Assembly: GCF_001613065.1 (NCBI RefSeq)
Contig: NZ_BDBQ01000047.1
Span: forward strand, 92,277 to 156,276
DNA length: 64,000 nt
Direction: 5' to 3'
Source: Nocardia miyunensis NBRC 108239
GTDB taxonomy: Bacteria > Actinomycetota > Actinomycetes > Mycobacteriales > Mycobacteriaceae
Part shown: in pieces, positions 30,286-40,092 of the stretch
Layout: the number at the start of each line of letters is the position of its first letter
Numbering within the stretch: the stretch's first letter is position 1
Made by a program: the position numbers and the translations under genes
Notes under the pieces: generated by a model
Databases searched by the model: none
The model's input: the letters and a program-made list of their open reading frames with translations, nothing else
Told to the model about the DNA's origin: nothing

Positions 30286-31101
30286 ATGCACACAGGGATC
30301 GATCAGCTTCTGGATACGGTCACCCGGGTCGCCAACACATTGCGGAGCGAGGAAATTCCGTTCGCGGTCGCGGGAGGATGTGCCGTATACGCCCGGGGTG
30401 GCCCGGCGTCGGACCAGGATGTCGACATCTTCATCAAGCCCGCCGACGCGCAGCGCGCCCGGCAGGCGCTGGTGCGAGCCGGTCTTCGCGCGGCCGATCC
30501 CCCGGAGGACTGGCTGACCACGGTGTACGACGGAGATACCTTGGTGGACTTGGTCTTTCAGCCCAATCACCGAGCCGTGACCGATGCTCTGCTGGCTCGG
30601 GCGAGCACCCTGCCGATCGGCCCGACCGTGGCGCCGGTGATCAGCGCCACCGACCTCGTCATCGACAAACTCATGGTGCTCGACTCGCATCGGCTCGATT
30701 TCACCGGGCTGTTGCGGACGGCGCGGGAGTTGCGAGAGCAGGTGGATTGGCCGCGAGTAGCCGAGGAGACCGGGGCCTCGCCCTATGCCCGGGCGTTCCT
30801 GGGCCTTCTCGATGATCTGCACATCAGCCGCGACGACGATCCCGCGACCGACGACCTGCTGCCCCAATATCTGGCGGCCAACCTTCGCCGAGTCCTCGCG
30901 GAGGACCCGCGGACGGCCGAACTCGGCGTCCAGGTGAGTGTTCGCGACAACGCGGTGGCGCTGGGTGGTGAGGTGAGCAGCACGCGGCGACGCCTGCACA
31001 TCGAGGAGGTCGTGCGCGAGCAGGCTCCGAAACTTCAGGTGCACAACGACGTTCGCGTGATCACCCCGGACGGCCCGGTGGGTCGCGAACGGCTCGGCTG
31101 A
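30286..31101 (+). CDS. Nucleotidyltransferase-BON domain fusion protein
   Basis: About 271 residues. The N-terminal half is a nucleotidyltransferase-fold domain (IPFAVAGGCAVYARGGPASD then QDVDIFI, the GG and DxD motifs; later TDLVIDKLMVLDSHRLDF). The C-terminal ~75 residues form a BON domain (LGVQVSVRDNAVALGGEVSS, LQVHNDVRVI), usually a phospholipid- or ligand-binding fold in exported proteins. No signal peptide is seen. In-frame ATGs at 30196, 30238 and 30286 have weak sites; 30286 starts where the conserved domain begins. Its stop overlaps the next ATG, so it is coupled to a metallophosphoesterase. Confidence 0.75.
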   Translation: MHTGIDQLLDTVTRVANTLRSEEIPFAVAGGCAVYARGGPASDQDVDIFIKPADAQRARQALVRAGLRAADPPEDWLTTVYDGDTLVDLVFQPNHRAVTDALLARASTLPIGPTVAPVISATDLVIDKLMVLDSHRLDFTGLLRTARELREQVDWPRVAEETGASPYARAFLGLLDDLHISRDDDPATDDLLPQYLAANLRRVLAEDPRTAELGVQVSVRDNAVALGGEVSSTRRRLHIEEVVREQAPKLQVHNDVRVITPDGPVGRERLG

Positions 31102-31844
31102 TGGCGGACAGCATCCGTGTCGCCGCGGTCGGCGACGTTCATCTGGGCACGGAATCGGCCGGATCGCTCGGGCCCGCACTCGCGACCCTGCCGGATCACG
31201 CCGACGTGCTGCTGCTGGCCGGGGATCTGACTCGGCACGGCACCCTCGCCGAAGGACGGGTTGTCGCAACCGAATTCGCGGACATCGGCGTACCGGTGGT
31301 CGCCGTGCTCGGCAATCACGACCACCACGGTGACGAGCAGGACGACATCGCCGCATTGCTCGGTGATCACGGCATCACCGTGCTGGAGGGCGGCGCCGTG
31401 ACCGTTCGGGTCGGCGGCCGCACTCTCGGTATCGCGGGGACCAAGGGCTTCGGCGGAGGATTCGCGGGACGCTGCGCCAGCGCCTTCGGTGAGCGCATCA
31501 TGCGCGAATTCGTTTCGCACAGCGTGGATCTGGCTGATGCGCTGCGCGTCGCACTCGACGGATTGCGGACCGATGTCACGGTGGCGCTGACCCACTACGC
31601 CCCGATCGAGGGCACCCTGCACGGCGAGCCGCGGGAGATCTACCCGTTCCTGGGCTCGTATCTGCTCGGCGAGGCGATCGATGCGTGCGGTGCCGATCTG
31701 GCGGTGCACGGGCACGCCCACGCCGGAACCGAGCGCGGCATCACCCCGGGCGGGGTCCCGGTGCGCAATGTCGCTCAGCCGGTCATCCATTCGGCTTTCG
31801 CGGTGTACGAGCTGCCGGTGCTGGTGCGATCCCGCACCGCCTAG
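31101..31844 (+). CDS. Calcineurin-like metallophosphoesterase
   Basis: A 247-residue protein with all metal-binding blocks of the superfamily: GDVHLG, LLLAGDLTRHG, VLGNHDHHGDE, THYAPIEGT and VHGHAHAG. It would hydrolyse a phosphomono- or diester in the cytoplasm. The ATG overlaps the stop of the nucleotidyltransferase-BON gene by one base (TGATG), so the two are coupled. A nucleotidyl-transfer and hydrolysis pair may add and remove a nucleotide on the same target. That is inference; the substrate is not known. Confidence 0.88.
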   Translation: MADSIRVAAVGDVHLGTESAGSLGPALATLPDHADVLLLAGDLTRHGTLAEGRVVATEFADIGVPVVAVLGNHDHHGDEQDDIAALLGDHGITVLEGGAVTVRVGGRTLGIAGTKGFGGGFAGRCASAFGERIMREFVSHSVDLADALRVALDGLRTDVTVALTHYAPIEGTLHGEPREIYPFLGSYLLGEAIDACGADLAVHGHAHAGTERGITPGGVPVRNVAQPVIHSAFAVYELPVLVRSRTA

Positions 31845-32080
31845 CTCAGCGCTTCACGCGGTAGAGCCGCCAGGTCGCCAATACATGGCCGAAGCGGGAT
31901 CAGCTCGAGCGAACGCTCATGGGGGTGACGGTGACCGACATTGCCGAAGCTCGAGGCTTCCGCCGCATTACAAGTAATGTCGTTTGCCCGATCAACCAGA
32001 TGTAGCAATCATTCAGCACTACTCTGAACTCGCCGAGGCAATCGCAGTGCCGACTCGATCCGGCACCGAGAGGCGGGTGG

Positions 32081-33040
32081 GTGCCGACCATGGGTGAGGA
32101 TCCGATCGCTGCGGCCGACGCGGGCCGGACCGGTCCGCGAGCACGGCAGACCCTGGCAGTCGGCCTGTTCGCCGCCTTGCGCCCGCGGCAGTGGATCGAG
32201 AACGTCCTGGTTCTGGCCGCGCCGCTGGGCGCGGGCCGCAACGCGGTGACCGGTTCGATCGTGATCACCCAGCCGGAAGTGATCGGCCGCACCGCCATCG
32301 CGTTCATCGTGTTCTGTCTGGCGGCGTCGGGGATCCACCTGGTCAACGACGCGCTGGACGTGGCGGCCGATCGAGCGCACCCGACCAAACGCTATCGGCC
32401 GATCGCCGCCGGAGTGGTCCCGGTGAATCTGGCCTACGCGCTGAGCGCGGTGCTGCTGATCGCGGCCATCGCCCTGTCGTTCGTCGCGTCCTGGCAACTG
32501 GCCGTGGTGATCGCGGTGTACGTCGGCATTCAGCTGGCCTACTGTCTGGGCCTGAAACATGAACCGGTACTGGACATCTGCATCGTCTCCTCGGGTTTCC
32601 TGTTGCGCGCCGTGGCCGGTGGCGTCGCCGCGGGCATCACCCTGTCGACGTGGTTCCTGCTGGTGATGGCGTTCGGCTCGCTGTTCATGGCGGCGGGCGA
32701 GCGCTACGCCGAACTCCAGTTCGCGTTGAACGCCGGGGCCGGAATCCGCCGATCGCTGCAGTACTACACCCCGACCTACCTGCGTTTCGTGTGGACTCTC
32801 GCGGCGACCGCGATGGTGGTCTGCTACGGACTGTGGGCCTTCGAGCCCGAACACGACAACGGCATCTGGTTCGCCATATCCGTGGTGCCCTTCACCATCG
32901 CCGTTCTGCGATACGCGGTCGACGTGGACGGCGGCGACGCGGGCGAACCCGAAGAAGTGGCTCTACACAGTCGCCGCCTGCGACTGCCGGCCGGGCTGTG
33001 GATAGTCACGGTGGCTCTAGCCATCTATCTGAAGAACTGA
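32081..33040 (+). CDS. UbiA-family prenyltransferase, decaprenyl-phosphate phosphoribosyltransferase-like
   Basis: A 319-residue integral membrane protein with about nine hydrophobic segments. The first Asp-rich motif lies in SGIHLVNDALDVAADRAHPT then KRYRPIAAG, the form typical of mycobacterial Rv3806c (decaprenyl-phosphate 5-phosphoribosyltransferase), which provides the arabinose donor precursor for arabinogalactan. The second motif region is AGERYAELQ. GTG 32081 and ATG 32090 are both possible starts. The usual neighbours (Rv3805c, Rv3807c-like) are absent, so it may be a paralogue with another acceptor. Confidence 0.82.
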   Translation: MPTMGEDPIAAADAGRTGPRARQTLAVGLFAALRPRQWIENVLVLAAPLGAGRNAVTGSIVITQPEVIGRTAIAFIVFCLAASGIHLVNDALDVAADRAHPTKRYRPIAAGVVPVNLAYALSAVLLIAAIALSFVASWQLAVVIAVYVGIQLAYCLGLKHEPVLDICIVSSGFLLRAVAGGVAAGITLSTWFLLVMAFGSLFMAAGERYAELQFALNAGAGIRRSLQYYTPTYLRFVWTLAATAMVVCYGLWAFEPEHDNGIWFAISVVPFTIAVLRYAVDVDGGDAGEPEEVALHSRRLRLPAGLWIVTVALAIYLKN

Positions 33041-33074
33041 CCGAGGCCCGCGAGGTCGGCCGATCGCGGACGCG

Positions 33075-33789
33075 TCAGCTTCCGGTCCAGTCGGGGAGGA
33101 ACTCGGTGACGTCGACGTCGCGGAAGGGCGCGCGGATGAAGCGGTCGCGTAGTTCCCACGGGACGGTGCGGTCGAAGATCGCCTTGGTGGAGATGCCGTG
33201 GTCGAAGTTGGTCCACAGGAAGTCCGGATCGGCGGACGGGTCGAGCGGATGGCAGCCGGTGCGGGTGGTGACCGCTGTGACCTTGATGATCGGCAGGGCG
33301 GGATTGGCCACGCCGTCGTAGCCGGGGAATTCGGGCATGGCATAACCGGTTTCGGTGTGCTGATCCTCGGCCATTCGAGTTCATCGAAACCGTATGGGGT
33401 GGAAGGCGGTTCGAAGGAGATCGCCATGTATTCGACCGGGGAGCGTGCTGCATCGCGTGGAGCATGTGGCGGCCGAGCTGTTTGTCGTCGGCGCCCAGGA
33501 ACAGGCCGACCCGTTTGCGGGAGGCGAGGACACCGACGATGACGGGAATGTCGTAGCCCTTGACGTTCTCGAACAGCATCGCCGGGCCGACCCTCGTCGG
33601 GCGCTGGACGGTCCCTCCCGCACCGACTTTGCGGTACACCCCGGCCAGTTCGGCCTCGGGGTCGACCTCGACGGAGGTCGAGACGAATTGTCCGGCATGC
33701 TTTTTCAGAAGTTCGATGCCTTCGCGCAGATCGCGGATGGGGGCTTTCGGCGCGGTGATTCAGCTGAATTCACGGCTTCCGTCCGTCAT
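33075..33789 (-). pseudogene. Remnant of a UbiD-family decarboxylase
   Basis: Pieces of a UbiD enzyme (normally about 480 residues) lie in order in different frames. ATG 33789 opens MTDGSREFS, then an in-frame TGA. The same frame resumes with ITAPKAPIRDLREGIELLKK and RVGPAMLFENVKGYDIPVIV. The frame then shifts to PVEYMAISFEPPSTPYGFDE and again to MPEFPGYDGVANPALPIIKV. The C-terminal end DFLWTNFDHGISTKAIFDRT survives. Most of the central region is missing. UbiD enzymes use prenylated FMN to (de)carboxylate aromatic acids. The ATG overlaps the stop of the damaged hydrolase gene, so the pair was once an operon. Confidence 0.85.
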
Positions 33790-34743
33790 CGGTGCAGCGC
33801 GGCGTGCAGGATGTCCTGGGCGAGTCTGATGGCGGTGCCGGCGGCGTGTGTGGGGCGCAATGCGTTGAGCATCATGAAGTCGTGGATGATGCCGCCGAAG
33901 CGGATCTGCGTGACCGCGACACCGGCCTCGCGGAGTTTGGCGGCGTAGGCCTCGCCCTCGTCGCGCAGGACATCGGCTTCACCGGTGATCACCAGGGCGG
34001 GCGGCAGGCCGCGGAGTTGGTCGAGCGTGGCGCGCAGCGGGGAGGCGTAGATCTCCGCGCGCTGGGCGTCGTTCTCGGTGTACTGATCCCAGAACCACAT
34101 CATGCCTTCGCGGGCGAGGTAATAGTGTTCGGCGAACTGGTGATACGAGGCGGTGTCGAAATCGGCGTTGGTGACCGGGTACAGCAGTACCTGCTGGGTC
34201 ACCCGCACGTCGCCGCGGTCCTTGGCCATCAATGCGAGAACCGCACTCATGTTGCCGCCCACCGAATCTCCCGCGACCGCGAATTTCGAAGAGTCCAAGC
34301 CTTTTTCGCCGCCGTGGAGCGAACACCCATTGCGCGGCGGCGTAGTTCTGCTCGATCGCGGTCGGGTACTTGGCCTCGGGTGACAGGTCGTATTCGGGGA
34401 ACACGACGGCCGCCTCCGCGCCGACCGCGAGTTCGCGGACCAGGCGGTCGTGGGTGTGGGCGTTGCCGAACACCCAGCCCGCGCCGTGGATGTAGAAGAT
34501 GACCGGGAGCACGCCGGTGGCGCCCGCGGGTTTGACGATGCGGACCCGGACCGAGCCGGTGGGCCCGCCCTCGACGGTGATCCACTCCTCGTCGATGGCG
34601 GGTTTGTCGATATCGCCCGATTGCACCTCGTCGACGGCCTTGCGGCCCTCGGCCGGCGGCAGCTGGAACAGGAACGGCGGGGTGTCGGCGTTCTCGGCGA
34701 ATTCGGCGGCCTCGCGTTCGAGTACCGGCTCGATCTCGGTCAT
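33786..34743 (-). pseudogene. Frameshifted alpha/beta hydrolase (hormone-sensitive-lipase family)
   Basis: Two frames together encode a full HSL-type esterase of about 318 residues. The first frame (from 34743, with GAGGGAG upstream) carries the oxyanion motif YIHGAGWVFGNAHTHDRL. Near 34317 a single extra base shifts the frame. The second frame carries GDSVGGNM (nucleophile), GEADVLRDEGEAY (Asp) and GGIIHDFMML (His). Everything else is intact, so this is either a recent frameshift mutation or a one-base sequence error. Its stop overlaps the start of the UbiD remnant. Confidence 0.85.
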
Positions 34744-34947
34744 GCGTCTCTCCCTCTGCTGGCGATGCGATTCCTTCGGCGGCGGTCGGCGGATCTACGT
34801 GGCAGCGGAATTGCTACGAGTTTGCCAACTCGGATGATAGGCCGTCGCCGAGTCGCTGCGCAGTTCGATCGGTGGTCGAGCCGACCGGGAACCGCGGGAA
34901 GATTCCGGTGGTCATCTGTGGAGACAGGTCATTGCTAGACTTTTGAC

Positions 34948-35664
34948 GTGGCATTCAAAGCTGAGCCGATCAGCCGTCCGCGCGAACAGGTTGAGCGGCA
35001 GTTGCGTGAGGCGATCATGTCCTCGGAGTTCAAGCCCGGACAGCGCCTTCCGAGCGAGGCTCAGCTCGCCGACGGCTTCAAGGTGAGCCGGGCTACCGTG
35101 CGTGAGGCGTTGCGTTCGCTGGCCACCGATGGACTGATCTCGAAACAGCAGGGCGCCTCGGGCGGCAGTTTCGTCGAGGCGGTGGACCACGAGTCGCTCG
35201 CCAGCGAGCTCTCGACATCGATGGATACGATCCTCAAGCTCGGTCGAATCACGCACGACGAGGTCGAGAGGGTGCGGGTCATCCTCGAGGTGCCGGGGGC
35301 CGAACTCGCGGCGCGCAACCGGACGCGGGCCGACCTCGCCGACCTCGAGCGAATGCTCCAGGCGGGAGCGGTTTCCGAGGGTGTCGGCGTAGGTGATTTC
35401 GATGCCGAGTTCCACCGGCGGATCGTGGCCGCGAGCGGGAATCGCGTGCTGCTCGCGCTCTTCACCGCCCTCGTGCGGGTGCTGCGGGGGAGTGGAGCGC
35501 TCGAGTACACCGGCGATGCGGAACAGGCCGTGGCCGCGTTCCACGATCAGCACCGTGTCCTGCTCGACGCGATCGCCGCCGGTGATCCGGACGCCGCGGG
35601 CAAGGCGATGGCTGAACACATCGTCTACTTCGAGCAATCAGTGCGCGCGGGTGGGCGCGACTAG
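34948..35664 (+). CDS. GntR family regulator, FadR subfamily
   Basis: A 238-residue protein with an N-terminal winged helix (QLREAIMSSEFKPGQRLPSE, LADGFKVSRATVREALRSLA) and a C-terminal FCD domain (DFDAEFHRRIVAASGNRVLL; FHDQHRVLLDAIAAGDPDAA) with the Asp/His metal positions. FCD regulators sense small carboxylates. GTG 34948 has no good ribosome binding site, so it may be leaderless. A TGTCTGACA palindrome of GntR/FadR type lies downstream at 35730, before the AraC gene. It is probably the first regulator of the hydroquinone locus or of the decayed esterase/UbiD operon. Confidence 0.85.
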   Translation: MAFKAEPISRPREQVERQLREAIMSSEFKPGQRLPSEAQLADGFKVSRATVREALRSLATDGLISKQQGASGGSFVEAVDHESLASELSTSMDTILKLGRITHDEVERVRVILEVPGAELAARNRTRADLADLERMLQAGAVSEGVGVGDFDAEFHRRIVAASGNRVLLALFTALVRVLRGSGALEYTGDAEQAVAAFHDQHRVLLDAIAAGDPDAAGKAMAEHIVYFEQSVRAGGRD

Positions 35665-35729
35665 CGGATACCGCCCCGGCGGGCCGGTCGAGGTCCTGCG
35701 TGAGCGGAGTCTTGCGTACCTCGAGCAAA

Positions 35730-35738
35730 TGTCTGACA
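35730..35738. promoter_or_regulatory. Candidate GntR/FadR-type operator TGTCTGACA
   Basis: Symmetric TGTC-T-GACA within AATGTCTGACAATCA, between the GntR and AraC genes. It is followed by GTCAGA at 35746-35751, forming a larger inverted repeat with TCTGAC (35732-35737). The GTCnGAC core is common in FadR-subfamily sites. Confidence 0.4.
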
Positions 35739-35857
35739 ATCAAACGTCAGATGGCGGCACCCACTCGGGAAGGGGCTGACCGCACGCTACAACCGAAGGT
35801 GAATTTCACCCTCCTGGACTGTTCATCTACCTCATACTTCAAAGCGTGGAGGAGCGC

Positions 35858-36796
35858 ATGGAGGCTGTTCTACCGCCGCGACCGCGCATATATTCGATCG
35901 ACGGGCTCGAGGATCGCGTGCGTCGATGGGAGCGGCACAATGCCGAGTCACTCATCGCGCTCGCCTGCGATGTTCCGGACGAGGGATTCGACGCGCTCGA
36001 GGTGAATCTCGAGCTGCCCGAACTCAAACTCGCTTTCGTTCGCGGCACCAGCCACTCCGTCATCCGGGTCGGCACGTTGATCGAGGAGAAGCCGACGGGT
36101 TCGATCGCCGTATTCGTCGCGCTGCGCGGTGAGGCAGTGTTCGACAGCACGAGCAGCAAGCGCGTCATCCGGCCGGGCCAGCTGGTCATCTGCGATCCCG
36201 ACCAGCCGTTCGTGCGGGACTTCGGCCACGGTCTCGAGGAACTCGCGATCACGATCCCGCGGTCGCGGCTCGAGGCGGTCTCCGGTGTCGCCGAGTTGGC
36301 CGGGCCGATCGTGGTCGATGCCGGGCGCGGCCACGATCCGTACGGCGGCGCGCTGATTCGCTTGGCCGGGCGGTCGCTGCGCAAGGACGCCGCGGTGCCC
36401 GTTCCCGAGGAACTGGTGGTCGAGCTGATCTCGATGCTGGTCGCGGGAGACCGGGCCGATCCCGCGCTGTCCTATCGCGCCGCGGCGAAGATATTCATCG
36501 AAGAGAACATCGCCAATCCGGTGCTGAGCGCGGCCGACGTCGCCACCGCCACCGGCATCAGCGAGCGGCACCTGTCCCGGGTGTTCGCCGTGACCGCCCA
36601 GAGCGTGCCGCGGTACATCCTGGCCCGTCGTCTCGACACCGCGTACAGCTATCTGACCGGTAGTGACGCCACCGAACTGCGCACGGCCGACGTGGCACAG
36701 GCGTGCGGGTTCACGTCCCCGGCGTATTTCTCACAGAGCTTTCACAAGCGTTTCGGCAGAACCGCGGGCGCGGTGCGCCGCACCGGTCCTGCCTGA
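35858..36796 (+). CDS. AraC family activator
   Basis: A 312-residue regulator. The N-terminal ~190 residues are a cupin-like effector domain of the AraC_binding_2 type (GSIAVFVALRGEAVFDSTSS, VIRPGQLVICDPDQPFVRDF), common in regulators of aromatic oxygenase operons. The C-terminal AraC DNA-binding domain has LSAADVATATGISERHLSRV and TADVAQACGFTSPAYFSQSF. Start 35858 follows GGAGGAGCGC directly; GTG 35846 is the open-frame start. It lies upstream of the moxR-VWA-LLM-hap genes in the same direction and is the best candidate activator for them. Confidence 0.87.
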   Translation: MEAVLPPRPRIYSIDGLEDRVRRWERHNAESLIALACDVPDEGFDALEVNLELPELKLAFVRGTSHSVIRVGTLIEEKPTGSIAVFVALRGEAVFDSTSSKRVIRPGQLVICDPDQPFVRDFGHGLEELAITIPRSRLEAVSGVAELAGPIVVDAGRGHDPYGGALIRLAGRSLRKDAAVPVPEELVVELISMLVAGDRADPALSYRAAAKIFIEENIANPVLSAADVATATGISERHLSRVFAVTAQSVPRYILARRLDTAYSYLTGSDATELRTADVAQACGFTSPAYFSQSFHKRFGRTAGAVRRTGPA

Positions 36797-36985
36797 CCGT
36801 TCGCATTTCGCCGATTCGACTGGGCGCCAATGGTTCCGGATCCCGCGCGGTCGTCGCGACGGCGCCGGATCGCCGGGCGGCACTCCGCGGTCTCGGCGCG
36901 AGACGGGGCGCGGGTAGATGCGCATTTCGGCCAATCACGGTGTCCGCGATAGCCTTCGGGTTCACCTGTGGTGGAGGGTGAGGAC

Positions 36986-37873
<888 letters not shown>

Positions 37874-37874
37874 G

Positions 37875-39254
37875 TTGACCGGGTCGGAACCGGACCGGCC
37901 GCGAATGGGCGACGCGGCCCCCATCCTGCTCATCGCGCTCGTGAAGCGGTTGCGGGCCGGAGGTATGCCGGTGTCGACGAGTGAACTGCTCGATGCTCAC
38001 AGCGCGTTGGTGCACATGGACCTGACCAGCCGGTCGCAGGTCCGCAGCGCGTTGCGCGCGACGCTCGTCAAGGATGTCGGTCACGAGGTTCTCTTCCGGC
38101 GCTCGTTCGGCGCGATCTTCCCGCGGCCGCGCAGTCAGCGGCCGGAATCGACGCCCGGCGGCGCGACCGTTTCGAGCGCGGCATCCGAGGAGCAGGAGCT
38201 GCTGGACTCGGTCGTGCGAGCCCTGCGTGACGGCGACGAGGGCGATATCGAGCACGTGCTCGAAGAGGTCATCGACAAGTTCGGCGGCGATGCCGAGGAC
38301 GGCCGCTCGGCGGGCCATCACGCGCAACGAATGCTGCGCCGGATGAACGTGCCCGATCTGTACCGTCGCTATCTCGAGACCGCGCAGGACGAGCCCGGCC
38401 TCGACAGGTCCGTGACCGCCACCGAGGCGCGCACCGCCGTGGAGCAGCTCGGTCGCCGGTTGCAAGACCAGTTCTCCGGCCGGCTTCGGGAGGGCGACGG
38501 CGTCGCGCTTCAGCAGCTCGAGGACGTCCAGGACCGGGCGCTGCTGCGCGCCGGGGCGGACGAGCTGGTCGCGATGCGGATGGCCATCCGGCCGTTGGCT
38601 CGCCGGCTCGCGGCCAAGCTGGGCGCCCAGCGACGTCGCGGCGGCTCGGGCCTGGACATGCGCCGCACGATCCGGTCATCCATGGGCACCGGCGGCGTCC
38701 CGGTCCGGCCGGTACTGCGGCGACGCCGTCCGACCAAACCGGACCTGGTCGTGCTGTGCGACGTGTCGGGTTCCACGGCGCAGTTCGCCCCGTTCATGTT
38801 GACTCTGCTGCACGCGGTGCACGAGGAGTTCCGGCGCGTGCGGTCGTTCGTCTTCATCGACGGCGTGGTCGAGATAACCGATGTCCTCGAGCGCAATCCG
38901 GGAGTGCTCGACCCGCACCACCTGCTGTCCAAGCACGGACTGGTGGCCAAGGACGGGCGCAGCGACTACGCCCGCGCGCTGACGACGTTCCTCGCGACAT
39001 GGGGTGAGGCCGTCACCGCCAAGACCACCGTCATCATCGCCGGGGACGCGCGCTCGCACAATCGTGAGCCGGCCACCTCGATCGTCGCCGAACTCGGCCA
39101 TCGGGCCCGGCGGTTGTACTGGCTCAACCCCGAGCCCCGCCGCGAGTGGGACACGTTGGACTCGCTGGCGAGCGATTATGGCGCGCATTGCACCGACGCC
39201 TTCGAGGTCGCCACGATCCGCCAGCTCACCGCCGCGGTCACCCGCATCGTATGA
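37875..39254 (+). CDS. VWA domain protein, CoxE-like
   Basis: A 459-residue protein. The N-terminal region (LLIALVKRLRAGGMPVSTSE) and the C-terminal von Willebrand A domain with a MIDAS DxSxS in DLVVLCDVSGSTAQFAPFML, plus FVFIDGVVEITDVLER, match CoxE. TTG 37875, one base after the MoxR stop, is the first in-frame start; ATG 37905 lies just before the conserved region. It would partner the preceding ATPase, with the VWA domain contacting the target enzyme. It is followed after 56 bp by the short LLM-like gene and then the hydroquinone dioxygenase genes. Confidence 0.88.
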   Translation: MTGSEPDRPRMGDAAPILLIALVKRLRAGGMPVSTSELLDAHSALVHMDLTSRSQVRSALRATLVKDVGHEVLFRRSFGAIFPRPRSQRPESTPGGATVSSAASEEQELLDSVVRALRDGDEGDIEHVLEEVIDKFGGDAEDGRSAGHHAQRMLRRMNVPDLYRRYLETAQDEPGLDRSVTATEARTAVEQLGRRLQDQFSGRLREGDGVALQQLEDVQDRALLRAGADELVAMRMAIRPLARRLAAKLGAQRRRGGSGLDMRRTIRSSMGTGGVPVRPVLRRRRPTKPDLVVLCDVSGSTAQFAPFMLTLLHAVHEEFRRVRSFVFIDGVVEITDVLERNPGVLDPHHLLSKHGLVAKDGRSDYARALTTFLATWGEAVTAKTTVIIAGDARSHNREPATSIVAELGHRARRLYWLNPEPRREWDTLDSLASDYGAHCTDAFEVATIRQLTAAVTRIV

Positions 39255-39310
39255 CCCTGTGCCGCAGGCTTTTCCGGCCTGCGCGGGCTTCGAGAATTCA
39301 CGGAGGACAC

Positions 39311-39913
39311 ATGACCCGACAATTGCTGAGCCTGGCCATCACCCTGCCGCCCGGCCTGCCCGCCGACCGCGCGGTGACCATCGCGGCGATGGCCGGGCGG
39401 CTCGGCTTCTCCGCCGTGCACCTGCACGACGCCGCCGAGATCGGCGAGCTGGACCAGCTGGTGGCCGCCGCTGACCCGGCGCTCGTCGTCATCGGATTCC
39501 CAACGGACGCAACAGGTTTGGTTCGGGAGAATGATCCGGGTGCGGTCAGCGCGGTTCGCGCGGAGATGGACGCGTCCGAGGTGACCCGCCCGCTGCTCGT
39601 CGCGGTGCCGATCTCGATCGGCCGGACCATGAGCGAGGCGGCCGCTCGCGCCGACCTCGAACCGCGCTTCGCGCAGCGTCATCCGCGCGATGCCGGGATC
39701 TTCGGCACCTTCGAACAGGCGCAGGAGCAGGTGCTGGCGCTGGCCCGGGCGGGCGCGGACGGTCTCGTCCTGGATGTGCCGCTCTCGCGTGACGTCGCCG
39801 ACGTCCTCGCCCAGATCCGTGCCCTGGTCGTCGGGGCCACGCCGGAGTTGGTGAACGCTCCGGCCGGGACCGGTAAGACCCCGCCGCCCAGAACCACGTT
39901 CTACGGCGAGTAG
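39311..39913 (+). CDS. Short luciferase-like (LLM) family protein
   Basis: A 200-residue protein that keeps the beginning (LSLAITLPPG, then AGRLGFSAVHLHD) and the end (GTFEQAQEQVLALARAGADG then LVLDVPLSRDVADVL) of flavin-dependent LLM oxidoreductases. The central ~100 residues of the usual TIM barrel are missing. GGAGG lies 5 bases upstream of the ATG. The frame is intact, so it may be a genuine small member (luxF-like) rather than debris. It lies between the MoxR/VWA pair and hapC, in the same direction. Activity and flavin binding are uncertain. Confidence 0.65.
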   Translation: MTRQLLSLAITLPPGLPADRAVTIAAMAGRLGFSAVHLHDAAEIGELDQLVAAADPALVVIGFPTDATGLVRENDPGAVSAVRAEMDASEVTRPLLVAVPISIGRTMSEAAARADLEPRFAQRHPRDAGIFGTFEQAQEQVLALARAGADGLVLDVPLSRDVADVLAQIRALVVGATPELVNAPAGTGKTPPPRTTFYGE

Positions 39914-40092
39914 GTGCGAGCCGGCGGAAGTTGATCGAGCTGCGTTCTCGCAGAGGCATTCTCAATTCCGCCACCCGGGCCACGATCGCTGGAAATCGCA
40001 TTCCCCACCGCCCGACACTGGCAGTGACGCAGAACATATTCGTTCTCGAGCCCGCACGACTGTGCGGCAACGAACACCGAGGAGCAGGATTC

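Noticed and set aside
31918..32004. 28-codon frame starting ATGGGGGTG in the gap before the UbiA gene
   Set aside because: Too short, without a ribosome binding site or recognisable pattern; kept out of the annotation.
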